Notes: a model not told the origin generated them from the letters alone. 64,000 nucleotides of DNA from Naasia sp. SYSU D00057 (GCF_017916505.1 NZ_JAFMSZ010000005.1:62001-126000); one strand, 5' to 3'. Counted from the stretch's first letter, positions 44,427-54,560 are shown. A program made the numbers and translations.

Positions 44427-45365
44427 ATGACGCTTGACGGACTGCTCTTCTTCCCGGTCACACCATTCTCCGCCGACGGGGCGGTGGACACCGGCCGCCT
44501 GCAGGCCCACATCCGCGGCGGCGTGGAGCACGGCGCCGGCTGCGTCTTCGCCGGCTGCGGCACGGGCGAGTTCAACTCCCTGGATGCGGACGAGGTCGTC
44601 GTGGTGGCCCGGGCCGCCGTCGAGGCCGCCGCGGGGCGCGCGCCCGTCTACGTCGGAGTGGGCAGCGGCTCGTCGAGCTCGCCCCGCGTCCTCGGCGAGC
44701 TCGAGGCCGCCGGCGTCGACGGCCTCCTCCTGCTGCCGCCGTACCTGCTCGGCGGATCGCAGCGCGGCCTGGCCGACTACGTGACCAAGGTCGCCGCGTC
44801 CACGCGCCTCGACATCATCGTGTACCAGCGGGGCGAGATGGTCTTCGAGCCCGAGACCGTGCTCGAGCTCTCGCGCATCCCCAACATCGTGGGCCTCAAG
44901 GACGGCGTCGGCGACCTGGCCCGCGTGCAGGGCATCGTGTCCGCGATCCGCTCCTCCGGCGACACGGACTTCATGTTCTTCAACGGACTGCCGACCGCCG
45001 AGCTCACCATGCGCGCCTACAAGGCCACCGGCGTCCCGATGTACTCCTCCGCGGTCTTCGCCTTCGCGCCGGAGATCGCGCTGGCCTTCTACGACGCGCT
45101 GCACGCGGACGACCAGGAGCTGATCGAGTTCCTGCTCACCGAGTTCTACCTGCCCTTCACCGTCATCCGCGACCGGGGCAAGGGCTACCACGTCTCGCTC
45201 GTCAAGGCGGCCGCCACGGTCGGGTCCGAGCACATCGGCGGCGTCCGGCCGCCGCTCACCGAGCCCGCCGCCGCCGACCTCGACGACCTCTCCCGGCTCA
45301 CCGAGCGCGTCCGCACCGCGCTCGAGGAGCGGGGCATCGTCCGCCGCCTGGCGGAGAAGGTCTGA
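44427..45365 (+). CDS. kdgD: 5-dehydro-4-deoxyglucarate dehydratase
   Basis: 312-residue TIM-barrel enzyme of the DHDPS/NAL superfamily. It decarboxylates and dehydrates 5-dehydro-4-deoxyglucarate to alpha-ketoglutarate semialdehyde. The Schiff-base Lys is in IVGLKDGVGD and the Tyr in IIVYQRGEMVF; the FFPVTPFSADG opening and GCGTGEFNSL phosphate-like loop are those of the KDGDH group rather than DHDPS. First gene of the operon that continues into the sugar ABC transporter, with the aldehyde dehydrogenase further downstream. Confidence 0.9.
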   Translation: MTLDGLLFFPVTPFSADGAVDTGRLQAHIRGGVEHGAGCVFAGCGTGEFNSLDADEVVVVARAAVEAAAGRAPVYVGVGSGSSSSPRVLGELEAAGVDGLLLLPPYLLGGSQRGLADYVTKVAASTRLDIIVYQRGEMVFEPETVLELSRIPNIVGLKDGVGDLARVQGIVSAIRSSGDTDFMFFNGLPTAELTMRAYKATGVPMYSSAVFAFAPEIALAFYDALHADDQELIEFLLTEFYLPFTVIRDRGKGYHVSLVKAAATVGSEHIGGVRPPLTEPAAADLDDLSRLTERVRTALEERGIVRRLAEKV

Positions 45366-45373
45366 GCACCGTC

Positions 45374-46288
45374 ATGACCGGCTCGGCTCTGGCAATGAAG
45401 CCACGGCGTCGGCGCAGGATCCCGACGCCCTACCTGCTGATCGCGCCCGCGGTGGTGCTCATCGCGACGTTCATCGCGTACCCGGTCGGCACCGTCGGCT
45501 ACTTCAGCCTCTTCCAGTACAGCGCGAGCAAGCCGTGGGCGACGAGGTTCATCGGCCTCGAGAACTTCCGCGTGATGCTGTTCGAGGACCCGCTGTTCTG
45601 GCGCACCCTCGGCATCACGACAGCCTGGGTCGTCGCGGAGGTCGCCCTCCAGCTCGTCTTCGGCCTCGCCCTCGCGCTGATCCTCAACCGGACCTTCCGC
45701 AACCGCGGCCTCGCCCGCGCCCTGATGTTCGCTCCCTGGGCCATCTCGGGCGTGCTCGCCACCCAGATCTGGCTGCTCATCTACAACCCGTCGACCGGCA
45801 TCGCGGACGTGCTGAGCCAGCTCGGCTCGCCCACCCAGTTCGCGCCGCTCGCCTCCGCGGCGGGAGCGTTCTGGTCGGCGGTGATCGCCGAGGTCTGGCG
45901 CGGCATCCCGTTCTTCGCGATCCTCATCCTCGCCGACATGCAGTCCATCCCCACGGAGATGTACGAGGCGGCGGATGTCGACGGCGCGAGCAAGGTGCAG
46001 CAGTTCTTCTTCATCACGCTGCCCTACCTGCGCGACGCGATCATCATCACGACCCTCCTGCGGGCCGTGTGGGAGTTCAACAACGTCGACCTCATCTACA
46101 CGCTGACGGGAGGCGGTCCCGCCGGCGCGACGACGACCCTCCCGCTGTACGTCGTCGAGGAGGCCGTCGGCTCCCGCAACTTCGGCTACGGATCCGCGCT
46201 CACCATCGCCGGCTTCGTCATCCTCCTCATCTTCAGCGTCCTCTACCTGCAGCTGGGCCGCGCCTCCCGACGGGAAGGAAAGTCATGA
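45374..46288 (+). CDS. Sugar ABC transporter permease 1 (MalF type)
   Basis: 304 residues, six hydrophobic spans, and the cytoplasmic EAA loop EMYEAADVDGASKVQQFFFI followed by TLP. Member of the CUT1 permeases that take up oligosaccharides or sugar acids. It starts 8 nt after the dehydratase stop. The second permease overlaps its stop. The ATPase for CUT1 systems is often a shared MsiK-type protein encoded elsewhere, and none is present here. Confidence 0.9.
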   Translation: MTGSALAMKPRRRRRIPTPYLLIAPAVVLIATFIAYPVGTVGYFSLFQYSASKPWATRFIGLENFRVMLFEDPLFWRTLGITTAWVVAEVALQLVFGLALALILNRTFRNRGLARALMFAPWAISGVLATQIWLLIYNPSTGIADVLSQLGSPTQFAPLASAAGAFWSAVIAEVWRGIPFFAILILADMQSIPTEMYEAADVDGASKVQQFFFITLPYLRDAIIITTLLRAVWEFNNVDLIYTLTGGGPAGATTTLPLYVVEEAVGSRNFGYGSALTIAGFVILLIFSVLYLQLGRASRREGKS

Positions 46289-47151
46289 GCATCGCCGCCC
46301 GCCTGCAAGCGCCCGCGGTCGTCAACCGGGGCATCCGCGAGTCCGTCGGGTCGCGCGCGATCTCCCTCTGGATCCCGCTCGGGCTGTTCCTCAGCTTCAC
46401 GCTGCTGCCCTTCTACTGGATGGTCGTCTACGCCTTCCGGGCGGAGGGGAGCACGCTGCCCCTGCCGTGGCCGCTCACCCTCGACCACCTGGCGACGGTG
46501 TGGAACGAGCTCAACTTCTCGACGTACTTCCTCAACAGCACGATCACGGCCGTCTTCACCCTGCTCTTCACGGTGGTGCTGTCGCTGCTCGCCGGGTACG
46601 CGATGTCGCGCTACGAGTTCAAGGGCAAGGCGCCGTTCATGCTCGTGCTGCTGGCGACGCAGTTCGTGCCCGGGGCGATGCTGCTCATCCCGCTGTTCAT
46701 CATCTTCCGCCAGTTCGGCCTCATCGACTCGCTCGTCGCGCTGATCATCGCCGACACGGTGTTCCAGCTGCCGCTCTGCGCGATCCTCATGGCGAACTTC
46801 CTCCGCAACATCCCGATGGAGTTGGAGGAGGCGTCCTGGATCGACGGCTGCGGCCGGGTGCGCGGCTTCCTCGCCGTCGTGCTGCCGCTCCTGCGGCCCG
46901 CGATCGTCGCGGTCGGCTCGTTCGCGTTCATCGGCGCGTGGAACAACTTCCTGTTCGCGCTGATGTTCATCAACTCGAACGACCGGTTCACGCTCCCCGT
47001 CGGCCTCAACTCGACCATCGGCGAGTACTCGGCCGACTACGGAGCCCTCGCGGCCGGCGGCGTGGTCGCCGCCATCCCCGTGGTCATCGTCTTCGCGATC
47101 GTGCAGCGCTTCCTGGTCCAGGGCGTCAGCGCCGGCGCGGTCAAGGGCTGA
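46285..47151 (+). CDS. Sugar ABC transporter permease 2 (MalG type)
   Basis: 288 residues, six hydrophobic spans, with the EAA loop MELEEASWIDGCGRVRGFLA followed by VVLPLLRPA. ATG 46285 overlaps the stop of permease 1 by four bases and is set by that coupling, although the frame is open upstream. Pairs with permease 1. Likely substrate is a uronate, an aldarate or a short pectin-derived oligomer, judged from the neighbouring enzymes. Confidence 0.9.
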   Translation: MSIAARLQAPAVVNRGIRESVGSRAISLWIPLGLFLSFTLLPFYWMVVYAFRAEGSTLPLPWPLTLDHLATVWNELNFSTYFLNSTITAVFTLLFTVVLSLLAGYAMSRYEFKGKAPFMLVLLATQFVPGAMLLIPLFIIFRQFGLIDSLVALIIADTVFQLPLCAILMANFLRNIPMELEEASWIDGCGRVRGFLAVVLPLLRPAIVAVGSFAFIGAWNNFLFALMFINSNDRFTLPVGLNSTIGEYSADYGALAAGGVVAAIPVVIVFAIVQRFLVQGVSAGAVKG

Positions 47152-47208
47152 TCCGACTTCCCCTTCCCACCACCAACCCACCACCACTCAACGAGGAGAC
47201 CCACACAC

Positions 47209-48531
47209 ATGAGGACGACACACCGCGCGCTCTACCGCGCCGGAGCCATCACGGCGGGACTCGGCCTGCTCGGCGGGCTCACCGCCTGCTCGGCCGGCGG
47301 TGAGCAGCAGGGCAGCCCGGACAACCCGGTCACCATCACTTTCTGGGACAACAACGCCGGGCCCGACCGCACCCCGCTGTACGAGGAGCTGATCGCGCAG
47401 TTCGAGGAGGAGAACCCCTCGATCAAGGTCGAGTACGTCGGCATCCCGGCGGCGGACGCCCCGCAGAAGTACGAGACCGCGGTCGCGGGCGGCTCGACGC
47501 CCGACGTCGGCATCGTCGTCGGCTGGATGGTCTCGAGCCTCGCCGCGCAGGGCGCGCTCGAGCCGATCGAGGAGCGCCTCGCGGACAGCGACGCGAAGAT
47601 CGCGGAGGACGCCATCAAGGCCGCCAAGGGAGTCGCCTTCGACGGCGAGCTCTACATCGCCCCGATGACGAGCACGCCCGACACCCTCTGGTACCGCACC
47701 GACCTGTTCGAGGCCGCCGGCCTCGAGGCGCCGGAGACCTGGGACCAGTTCTACGAGGCGGCCGAGGCCCTCACCGACCCGGCGGCGGGCCAGTTCGGCT
47801 TCGCGATGCGCGGCGGCGCGGGCAGCGTCAACCAGCTCATCCCGGTCGCCTACTCGTGCAGCGGCATCGACGAGTTCTTCGAGGACGGCGAGACCACGCT
47901 CAACGACCCGAAGAACGTCGAGTGCATCCAGCGCTTCGCGGACATGTACAACGTCAACACCGCGCAGGCGGACGTCGGCTACGGCTACCAGGAGATGGTG
48001 ACCGCGTTCGACGGCGGCTCGGCCGCGATGATGCAGCACAACCTCGGCTCCGCGCAGAACCACATCGACGCCTTCGGCGAGGGCGTCGTCGCGGGCCTGC
48101 CGATGCCGGCGGCGAAGACGGCGGGCGAGCGCACCATCATCGCCCCCACCCCCGAGGGACCCGCGATGTTCACGGGCAGCGACAACCCGGATGCGGCGTG
48201 GGCGTTCACCGAGTTCCTCGCCTCGCACGAGGCGAACAGCACCTGGAACGAGCGCACCGGCCAGACCCCGGCCAACGAGGACGCGCGCCAGGACGACTGG
48301 GTCAAGGAGAACGAGGCCCTCAACACGCAGATCGAGGCGCTCAGCGACCCCAAGTCGACCATCGTCACCTCGCCGCTCTACCTCCCGGACTGGAACGGCA
48401 TCCTCGGTGAGATGGCCGCTCCCTTCCAGTCGGTCCTCCTGAAGGACATCACCGCTCAGGAGTTCATGGACCAGTGGGCGGAGAAGGTCAACACGGCCGA
48501 GGCCGAGTACCGCGAGCAGTTCGGCGACTGA
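47209..48531 (+). CDS. Sugar-binding lipoprotein of the ABC transporter
   Basis: 440 residues. The signal peptide ends in the lipobox LGGLTAC (C27), then comes a family 1 extracellular solute-binding fold (VTITFWDNNAGPDRTPLYEE; AGGSTPDVGIV; AWAFTEFLAS). GAGGAG precedes ATG 47209 at good spacing. It delivers substrate to the two permeases upstream. Overproduction relative to the permeases is suggested by the separate strong ribosome site. Confidence 0.9.
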   Translation: MRTTHRALYRAGAITAGLGLLGGLTACSAGGEQQGSPDNPVTITFWDNNAGPDRTPLYEELIAQFEEENPSIKVEYVGIPAADAPQKYETAVAGGSTPDVGIVVGWMVSSLAAQGALEPIEERLADSDAKIAEDAIKAAKGVAFDGELYIAPMTSTPDTLWYRTDLFEAAGLEAPETWDQFYEAAEALTDPAAGQFGFAMRGGAGSVNQLIPVAYSCSGIDEFFEDGETTLNDPKNVECIQRFADMYNVNTAQADVGYGYQEMVTAFDGGSAAMMQHNLGSAQNHIDAFGEGVVAGLPMPAAKTAGERTIIAPTPEGPAMFTGSDNPDAAWAFTEFLASHEANSTWNERTGQTPANEDARQDDWVKENEALNTQIEALSDPKSTIVTSPLYLPDWNGILGEMAAPFQSVLLKDITAQEFMDQWAEKVNTAEAEYREQFGD

Positions 48532-48547
48532 GATCAGCGGCAGCACA

Positions 48548-49690
48548 CTGACGGTCGTCGGCCAGGTCTTCCCGTGGGACCTGGCCGACGGCCCTGCCCG
48601 CGCCCGCACCTGGGCGCAGGCGGGCATCGACGAGCTCTCGATCGCCCTGCACTACCACGAGGTCCGCGCGATCCGCTGGCGTCCGGACGGGAGTCCGGAG
48701 CCGGTCGTCCAGCCCAGCGCGTACTACCTGCCGGGCGCCGGGGGCCGCTGGCCGGCGGGCCTCGAGCCGCACGCGCCGACCGGCTCCGCCGAGGTGGGCC
48801 TCACCGCCATCCGCAGCGCCCGGGCCGCCGGCCTCGAGCCGCGCGGCTGGATCATCCTCACCCACCTCGACGGCATGAGCGCCGACGAGCAGCGCTTCGC
48901 GGTGCGGGACGCCTGGGGCAGCCCCTCGCCGTTCGCCCTGTGCCCCTCGCATCCCGAGGTGCGCGCGTTCGGGCTGGAGCTGATCCGGCACACGCACCGC
49001 ACAGCGGGCGTCACCGTCTTCCAGGTCGAGGCGCTGATGGGGCTCGGCTTCGAGCACCTCGTCGCGCACGACAAGGTGCCCTTCGCCTGGCTGGGCCGCC
49101 GGGCCGTCACCGCGCTGTCCCTCTGCTTCTGCACCGCCTGCACCGCCCGCGCCACCGAGGCGGGCATCGACCTGGCCGCGATCGCCGAGCGCGTCCGCTC
49201 CTCGGTCTCCGGGGATCCCGGGGCCGACGACCTCGACGACGACCTCCTGGTCGCGCGCGCCGTCCGGACCGGTACCGGCCACGCCTTCGCCGCCGAGATC
49301 GCGGCCCTCGGGAACGACCTCGGCCTCTCGATCTCGGTCGCGGGCACCACCGATCCCGCCGCCCTCGGCTCCTACGCGCCGCTCGTGCCCGCCCCGCCCG
49401 CGAACCTCACCCCGTACGCGTTCCTCTCCGCCGCGAGCGGACAGGGCTGGCGCGACGTCACCGAGTGGTCCGAGCGGCACGGCCGCCGGGTCGGCGGCGT
49501 CGTCGAGATGCTGCCCGCACAGCGGACCGTCGCCGAGGCGCTCGCCGCGGGCGGCGAGCCGGGCCCCGTGCTCGCGCTCCTCGACGACCTGTACCTCTAC
49601 CACCTGGGCCAGCGCAGGCCCGACACCCTCGACCTCCTGCACGTCGACGACGTGCGGAGCGCGCACCGCCCCCGAAAGGACAACGCATGA
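48548..49690 (+). CDS. Unrecognised protein of the uronate block, probable non-ATG start
   Basis: The frame is open from 48443 and conserved-looking protein sequence begins by 48548 (TVVGQVFPWDLADGPARART). No ATG, GTG or TTG occurs in frame until the GTG at 48794. A CTG at 48548 is therefore the best start, giving 380 residues; translation may be coupled to the lipoprotein gene that ends 16 nt earlier. The order of strands and a CFCTACTARATEAG cluster with three Cys suggest a TIM-barrel-like fold with a possible metal site. No family is recognised. Its stop overlaps the next gene. Confidence 0.6.
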   Translation: MTVVGQVFPWDLADGPARARTWAQAGIDELSIALHYHEVRAIRWRPDGSPEPVVQPSAYYLPGAGGRWPAGLEPHAPTGSAEVGLTAIRSARAAGLEPRGWIILTHLDGMSADEQRFAVRDAWGSPSPFALCPSHPEVRAFGLELIRHTHRTAGVTVFQVEALMGLGFEHLVAHDKVPFAWLGRRAVTALSLCFCTACTARATEAGIDLAAIAERVRSSVSGDPGADDLDDDLLVARAVRTGTGHAFAAEIAALGNDLGLSISVAGTTDPAALGSYAPLVPAPPANLTPYAFLSAASGQGWRDVTEWSERHGRRVGGVVEMLPAQRTVAEALAAGGEPGPVLALLDDLYLYHLGQRRPDTLDLLHVDDVRSAHRPRKDNA

Positions 49691-50853
49691 GTTCCGCCGT
49701 CATCGAGACCGTGTCCATCACCGAGTTCGCCACCACCACGCGCAACTGGAAGGACTCGGAGGGACACGACCACGCGAGCGAGGAGCCGCGCCCGGCGACG
49801 GGCTCGATCCTCACGGTGACCGACTCGGACGGGGTCAGTGGAACCTGCCTGTTCGCCGGCGACTACCTCCGCCCGAACGTGATGGAGGAGTTCATCCGCC
49901 CGCTGCTGATCGGGCGCGACCCGATCCGCCGTGAGGCGATCTGGCACGACCTGTACCTCGCGCAGCGCGGCGCCTACGGCGTCCTGCACGACCGCGCGCT
50001 CTCGTTCGTCGACCAGGCGCTGTGGGACTACGCCGGTCACCGGTTCGGCCAGCCGACGTGGAAGCTGCTCGGCGGCTACCGCGACCGTGTGCCCGCCTAC
50101 GCCAGCACGATGTGCGGCGACGACGTGCCGGGCGGCCTCGGCAGCCCCGAGGACTACGCCGCGTTCGCGGTGAAGCTCGTCGAGCGCGGCTTCACCGCGG
50201 TGAAGCTGCACACCTGGATGCCGCCGGTGTCCTTCGCGCCCGACGCGAAGCTCGACATCCGTGCCTGTGCCGCCGTCCGCGAGGCGGTCGGCCCCGACAT
50301 CAAGCTGATGCTCGACAGCTACCATTGGTACAACCGCTCCGACGCGCTCTACCTCGCCAAGGAGCTCGAGAAGCTCGACTACCTCTGGATGGAGGAGCCG
50401 ATGGACGAGTACTCGATGTCCTCCTACAAGTGGCTCGCGGACCAGACCAGCACCCTCATCGCCGGCCCCGAGAGCGTCGAGGGCAAGTTCCGGTCCCGCG
50501 CCGAATGGGCCGCGTCCGGCTCCGTCGACATCCTGCGCGTCGGCGTCCTCAGCGCCGGCGGCATCACGCCCGCCCTCAAGGTGTGCGCCCTCGCCGACGC
50601 GTTCGGCATGGACTGCGAGCTGCACGGCAGCGGGATGGCCTCCATCGCCGCGCTCGGCGCCGCACACAACGCGCGGTGGTACGAGACCTCCCTGCTGCAC
50701 CCGCACATCGACTACGACGTGCCGCCGCCCCACCTGCAGCGCGTGCCGGACGCCATCGACCGCGACGGCTTCGTGATCTTCCCCGACGAGCCCGGGCTCG
50801 GCCAGGCGATCGACTTCGAGTACGTCGCCGCCAACACGACGGGAGTGCGGTGA
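49687..50853 (+). CDS. Enolase-superfamily sugar-acid dehydratase (mandelate racemase type)
   Basis: 388 residues with the capping and barrel domains of the superfamily. The barrel has the base motif AVKLHTW (K-x-H), metal ligands in LMLDSYHW, WMEEPMDE and AGPESVE, the Asp of VDILRVGVLSAGGIT, and a late HGSGM block. In this gene set it most likely dehydrates galactarate, glucarate or the hydrolysed lactone to the 5-dehydro-4-deoxy acid used by KdgD. ATG 49687 overlaps the preceding stop and its stop overlaps the aldehyde dehydrogenase start. Confidence 0.82.
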   Translation: MSSAVIETVSITEFATTTRNWKDSEGHDHASEEPRPATGSILTVTDSDGVSGTCLFAGDYLRPNVMEEFIRPLLIGRDPIRREAIWHDLYLAQRGAYGVLHDRALSFVDQALWDYAGHRFGQPTWKLLGGYRDRVPAYASTMCGDDVPGGLGSPEDYAAFAVKLVERGFTAVKLHTWMPPVSFAPDAKLDIRACAAVREAVGPDIKLMLDSYHWYNRSDALYLAKELEKLDYLWMEEPMDEYSMSSYKWLADQTSTLIAGPESVEGKFRSRAEWAASGSVDILRVGVLSAGGITPALKVCALADAFGMDCELHGSGMASIAALGAAHNARWYETSLLHPHIDYDVPPPHLQRVPDAIDRDGFVIFPDEPGLGQAIDFEYVAANTTGVR

Positions 50854-52316
50854 CCGGCACGGCGACGACACCCCAGGAGCTCGACGCCGCGCTCGACGCG
50901 GCGGTCGCGGCGTCGCGCCGGCTCTCGGCGCTCACCCTGCCGGAGCGCGGCGACCTGCTGAGGCGGATCGCGGACGCGCTCGAGGGCGCGCCGGACCTCG
51001 CCGAGACTGCGGCGGACGAGACCTCCCTCGCCGTCGAGCGGATGCGCGGCGAGCTCGCCCGCACCGTCGGCCAGTTCCGCCTCTACGCCGAGGTGATGGA
51101 GGAGGGCTCCTGGCTCGACGCGTCCATCACCCATGCCATCCCCGACGCGACGCCGCCGATCCCGGACCTGCGCCGCATCAACGTCCCGCTCGGCCCGGTG
51201 CTCGTCTTCGCCGCGAGCAACTTCCCGCTCGCCTTCGGCGTGCTCGGCACCGACACCGCCGCCGCGCTCGCCGTGGGCTGCGCCGTGGTGGCGAAGCCGC
51301 ACCCGGGGCATCCGCGGCTCGGCGAGCGGCTCTCGGCGGTCGTCGGAGCCGCTCTCGAGGCGTCCGGGGCGCCGGAGGGCGTGTTCTCGCTCGTCGTCGG
51401 CGACGACCTCGCCGTCACGGCGCTGCGGGATGCGCGGATCGCCGCGGGTGCCTTCACCGGTTCCATCCGGGGCGGCACCGCCTTGCTCGAGGTCGCCGGC
51501 GACCGGCCGCGGCCGATCCCGTTCTACGCGGAGATGGGCAGCGTCAACCCGGTCGTCGTGACCGAGCAGGCGATCGCCGCGCGCAAGGATGAGATCCTCG
51601 ACGGGTTCCTCGCGTCGCTCACGATCAACGTCGGGCAGCTCTGCACCAGCCCGGGCGTGCTGTTCGTGCCGGACGGCTCCGTCGTGCCCGCCGATCTGGC
51701 CGGCCGGATCGCGTCCGTCGGCGCCGCTCCGATGCTGACGCCCGCGATCGCGAGCGGCTTCCGGGCCGGGCAGGAGCGGCTGGCCGAGGCCGGCATCCTC
51801 GCCGCGGTGGGGGAGGAGTCCGCCGGGGAGGGGCTCGCCGCTCCGCGCCTCTGGTTCGGCACCGCCGCCTCCGCGCTCGAGCACCCCGAGGTGCTCGAGG
51901 AGGTCTTCGGTCCCTCCGCGGTCGTGCTCGGCTACCGGACCCTCGACGAGGTCCTCGCCGTGGTCGACGCCATGGACGGGCAGCTGACCGGCACCATCTG
52001 GGCCGAGGAGGGCGGCGTCCCCTCCGGCCTCGCCGCCGCGCTCACGGAGCGGTGCGGCCGCGTCCTGCTGAACGGCTGGCCGACCGGCGTCGCGGTCACC
52101 TGGTCGACCCACCACGGCGGACCGTGGCCGTCCGCCTCCTCCGCGAAGTTCGGGTCGGTGGGCGCCGAGTCGCTCGCGCGCTTCGTCCGCCCGGTCGCCT
52201 ACCAGGGGTTCGCGGACGCGGACCTGCCGGAGCCCCTCCGCGACGAGACGACGTGGCGCATCCCGCGCCGCGTGGACGCCGCGATGACCCATGCGAAGGC
52301 GACCCTCGCCGGCTGA
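50850..52316 (+). CDS. Alpha-ketoglutarate semialdehyde dehydrogenase
   Basis: 488-residue aldehyde dehydrogenase. N124 in the AASNFP oxyanion block, E228 in YAEMGSVNP and the nucleophile C265 in VGQLCTSPG are in place. The sequence is of the 2,5-dioxovalerate dehydrogenase type (short [10 protein letters not shown] coenzyme loop), which converts the KdgD product to 2-oxoglutarate. GTG 50850 overlaps the dehydratase stop. Last gene of the block; a large hairpin follows. Confidence 0.88.
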   Translation: MTGTATTPQELDAALDAAVAASRRLSALTLPERGDLLRRIADALEGAPDLAETAADETSLAVERMRGELARTVGQFRLYAEVMEEGSWLDASITHAIPDATPPIPDLRRINVPLGPVLVFAASNFPLAFGVLGTDTAAALAVGCAVVAKPHPGHPRLGERLSAVVGAALEASGAPEGVFSLVVGDDLAVTALRDARIAAGAFTGSIRGGTALLEVAGDRPRPIPFYAEMGSVNPVVVTEQAIAARKDEILDGFLASLTINVGQLCTSPGVLFVPDGSVVPADLAGRIASVGAAPMLTPAIASGFRAGQERLAEAGILAAVGEESAGEGLAAPRLWFGTAASALEHPEVLEEVFGPSAVVLGYRTLDEVLAVVDAMDGQLTGTIWAEEGGVPSGLAAALTERCGRVLLNGWPTGVAVTWSTHHGGPWPSASSAKFGSVGAESLARFVRPVAYQGFADADLPEPLRDETTWRIPRRVDAAMTHAKATLAG

Positions 52317-52336
52317 CGGCTGACGGCTGGGCCTGT

Positions 52337-52439
52337 TGCGCGGATCAGGAGATCCGTCCCGCGAGGCGGCGTGTCGTCCTGAACCGGGTGCGAAACCGGC
52401 GGTTCTTCCTGAACCGCGTGAAATCTCCTGATCCGCGCA
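52337..52439. repeat. Intergenic hairpin with perfect 17-bp outer arms
   Basis: TGCGCGGATCAGGAGAT (52337-52353) is the exact reverse complement of 52423-52439. The interior has its own stem (GAACCG/CGGTTC) and a repeated CCTGAACCG word. The AGGAGATCCG core is shared with 15065-15152 and family A. It lies exactly at the junction between the uronate block and purE. Confidence 0.75.
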
Positions 52440-52527
52440 GATGGCGTGCGGGAGCGCGGCGGGGGCGCCGGCTCGAGCAGGTTGCGGGCGCGCGGGGAGG
52501 TCGCGGGGAACCTCCGGGGAGTCGTCC

Positions 52528-52533
52528 TACGAT
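52528..52533 (+). promoter_or_regulatory. -10 box TACGAT, leaderless start of purE
   Basis: TACGAT ends 7 nt before ATG 52541, with no ribosome site between. It gives purE its own promoter, separate from the uronate block. Confidence 0.6.
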
Positions 52534-52540
52534 GGCGAGC

Positions 52541-53095
52541 ATGTCCGACGAGTACCCGGCCGACAGTTCCGAGAAGAGCCTGGGCGAGGGCCCGCTGGTC
52601 GGCGTCGTGATGGGGTCGGACTCCGACTGGTCCGTCATGAGCGCCACCGCGGCCGTGCTCAGCGAGTTCGCGATCCCGCACGAGGTGGCCGTCGTCAGCG
52701 CCCACCGCACGCCGGGCCGCATGCTCGACTACGGGCGCAGCGCCTCCTCGCGGGGCATCCGCGTGATCATCGCGGGCGCCGGCGGGGCCGCCCACCTGCC
52801 CGGCATGCTGGCCAGCGTGACGACGCTGCCGGTGATCGGCGTGCCCGTGCCGCTCGCGAAGCTCGACGGGCTCGACTCGCTGCTCTCGATCGTGCAGATG
52901 CCGTCTGGCGTACCCGTCGCCACGGTGTCGATCGGCGGCGGCGCGAACGCCGGCCTGCTCGCCGCGAAGATCCTCGCCACCTCCGACGACGCGCTCACGG
53001 GCCGGCTGGAGGCGCACATGGCGAACCTGGCCGCGACCGTCGAGCAGAAGGACGCCGCGCTCCGCGCGAGCCTCACCACCCCCGACACCCCGTGA
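52541..53095 (+). CDS. purE: N5-carboxyaminoimidazole ribonucleotide mutase
   Basis: 184 residues. Converts N5-CAIR, the PurK product, to 4-carboxy-AIR. The class I motifs VVMGSDSDW (~24), [11 protein letters not shown] and [17 protein letters not shown] are intact, including the catalytic His of SAHRTP. About 15 poorly conserved residues precede the core. Its stop overlaps the GTG of the LCP-ligase gene. purK lies 9.8 kb upstream, separated by the uronate block. Confidence 0.93.
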   Translation: MSDEYPADSSEKSLGEGPLVGVVMGSDSDWSVMSATAAVLSEFAIPHEVAVVSAHRTPGRMLDYGRSASSRGIRVIIAGAGGAAHLPGMLASVTTLPVIGVPVPLAKLDGLDSLLSIVQMPSGVPVATVSIGGGANAGLLAAKILATSDDALTGRLEAHMANLAATVEQKDAALRASLTTPDTP

Positions 53096-54498
53096 CCAGA
53101 GCTCCCTCGGCGGCCTACGCGGGCGCCGCCCGCCCTGCCGCCGCGCCCGGACTCGGCGCGAGCAGCACCCTGCGCAACCCGTCGCCGGTCACGGCGCCGA
53201 TCATGCAGCGCCGCGGCTGGTTCCTCGTCGTGATGAACCTGCTGATCCCCGGGTCGGCGCAGGTGCTCGCCGGCAGCCGCAAGCTCGGCCGGTTCGGGCT
53301 CGGCGCCACCCTCGTGCTCTGGGCGCTCGTCGCCCTCGCCGCGGTGCTGCTGGTCGCGAACCGGGGCATCCTGCTCGCGATCGTCACCAACCCCATCGGG
53401 CTGTGGGCGCTGCAGATCCTGCTCGTCGGCTACGCGGTGCTGTGGGTGATCCTCACGCTCGACACCCTGCGGCTGGTGCGCTTCGTGCGCGTCCGCGGCC
53501 TCGCCCGCCCGCTGATCGCCGCGTTCTCCATCATCACCCTCGTGGGGCTGACGAGCGCGGCCGGCTACGGCGCCGTCCTCGCGGGCGTCACCCGGCAGAC
53601 GATCGGCGACGTGTTCAGCACCGCCCCGCCCGAGCCGCCCATCGACGGCCGCTACAACGTGATGCTCCTCGGCGGCGACGCCGGCCCCGACCGTGAGGGG
53701 ATGCGCCCCGACAGCGTCTCCGTGATCAGCGTGGACGACTCCACCGGTGCGGTCGCGATGTTCGGCCTGCCCCGCGACCTGACGGAGATCCCGTTCTCGG
53801 AGGGGTCGCCGATGCTCGCGAATTACCCGAACGGCTACGGCTACCGCAACACCTGCAACGTCGACGTGTGCCAGCTCAACTCGATCTACACCGAGGTGAC
53901 GCTGAAGAACCCGGACCTCTACCCGAACGCGGTCGAGGAGGGCAGCGAGCCCGGCATCGAGGCGATGCGGGACGCGGTCGAGGGCGCGCTCGGCATCCAG
54001 ATCCAGTACTACGTGCTGATCGACATGCAGGGCTTCAGCGACTTGATCGACGCTCTCGGCGGCATCACGATCGACGTGAAGGAGCGGCTGCCGATCGGCA
54101 GCGGTGTCGACGAGAACGGCAACGAGGCGTACCTCGAGCCCGGCGTGCAGCACATGGACGGCAACCACGCCCTTTGGTACGCGCGCTCCCGCCACGGCAC
54201 GAGCGACTACGACCGCATGGCGCGGCAGCGCGAGGTGCAGACCGCGATGATGCAGCAGCTGGATCCGGCGAACGTCCTCGTCCGCTTCGAGGACGTCGCC
54301 AAGGCCGGCTCGCAGGTGGTGAAGACCGACATCCCGCAGGGGACGCTCGGCCACTTCGTCGACCTCGCCCTCAAGGCGAAGGGCCAGCCGATCGCCGACG
54401 TCGAGTTCGTGCCGCCCCTCATCGACCCCGCGGCACCCGACTACGACGTCATCCGCGCCAAGGTTCAGGAGGCCGTCGCGCCCGCGCCCGCGGAGTGA
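53092..54498 (+). CDS. LytR-CpsA-Psr family glycopolymer ligase
   Basis: 468 residues: cytoplasmic N-terminus, four hydrophobic spans (~42-150; most LCP proteins have one), then the extracellular LCP domain ([42 protein letters not shown] of [24 protein letters not shown]). The conserved Asp and Arg residues that hold the polyprenyl pyrophosphate are present. Such proteins attach glycopolymers to peptidoglycan. GTG 53092 overlaps purE. The glycan genes at 55974-63936 may supply its substrate. Confidence 0.88.
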   Translation: MTRAPSAAYAGAARPAAAPGLGASSTLRNPSPVTAPIMQRRGWFLVVMNLLIPGSAQVLAGSRKLGRFGLGATLVLWALVALAAVLLVANRGILLAIVTNPIGLWALQILLVGYAVLWVILTLDTLRLVRFVRVRGLARPLIAAFSIITLVGLTSAAGYGAVLAGVTRQTIGDVFSTAPPEPPIDGRYNVMLLGGDAGPDREGMRPDSVSVISVDDSTGAVAMFGLPRDLTEIPFSEGSPMLANYPNGYGYRNTCNVDVCQLNSIYTEVTLKNPDLYPNAVEEGSEPGIEAMRDAVEGALGIQIQYYVLIDMQGFSDLIDALGGITIDVKERLPIGSGVDENGNEAYLEPGVQHMDGNHALWYARSRHGTSDYDRMARQREVQTAMMQQLDPANVLVRFEDVAKAGSQVVKTDIPQGTLGHFVDLALKAKGQPIADVEFVPPLIDPAAPDYDVIRAKVQEAVAPAPAE

Positions 54499-54548
54499 CC
54501 CCCTCACCACCGGACGTGGCGATGGCCGCCGCTGACCGATCGGTCCAG

Positions 54549-54554
54549 TAGCGT
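54549..54554 (+). promoter_or_regulatory. -10 box TAGCGT, leaderless start of first SGNH gene
   Basis: TAGCGT ends 6 nt before GTG 54561. Confidence 0.55.
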
Positions 54555-54560
54555 TCTCCC

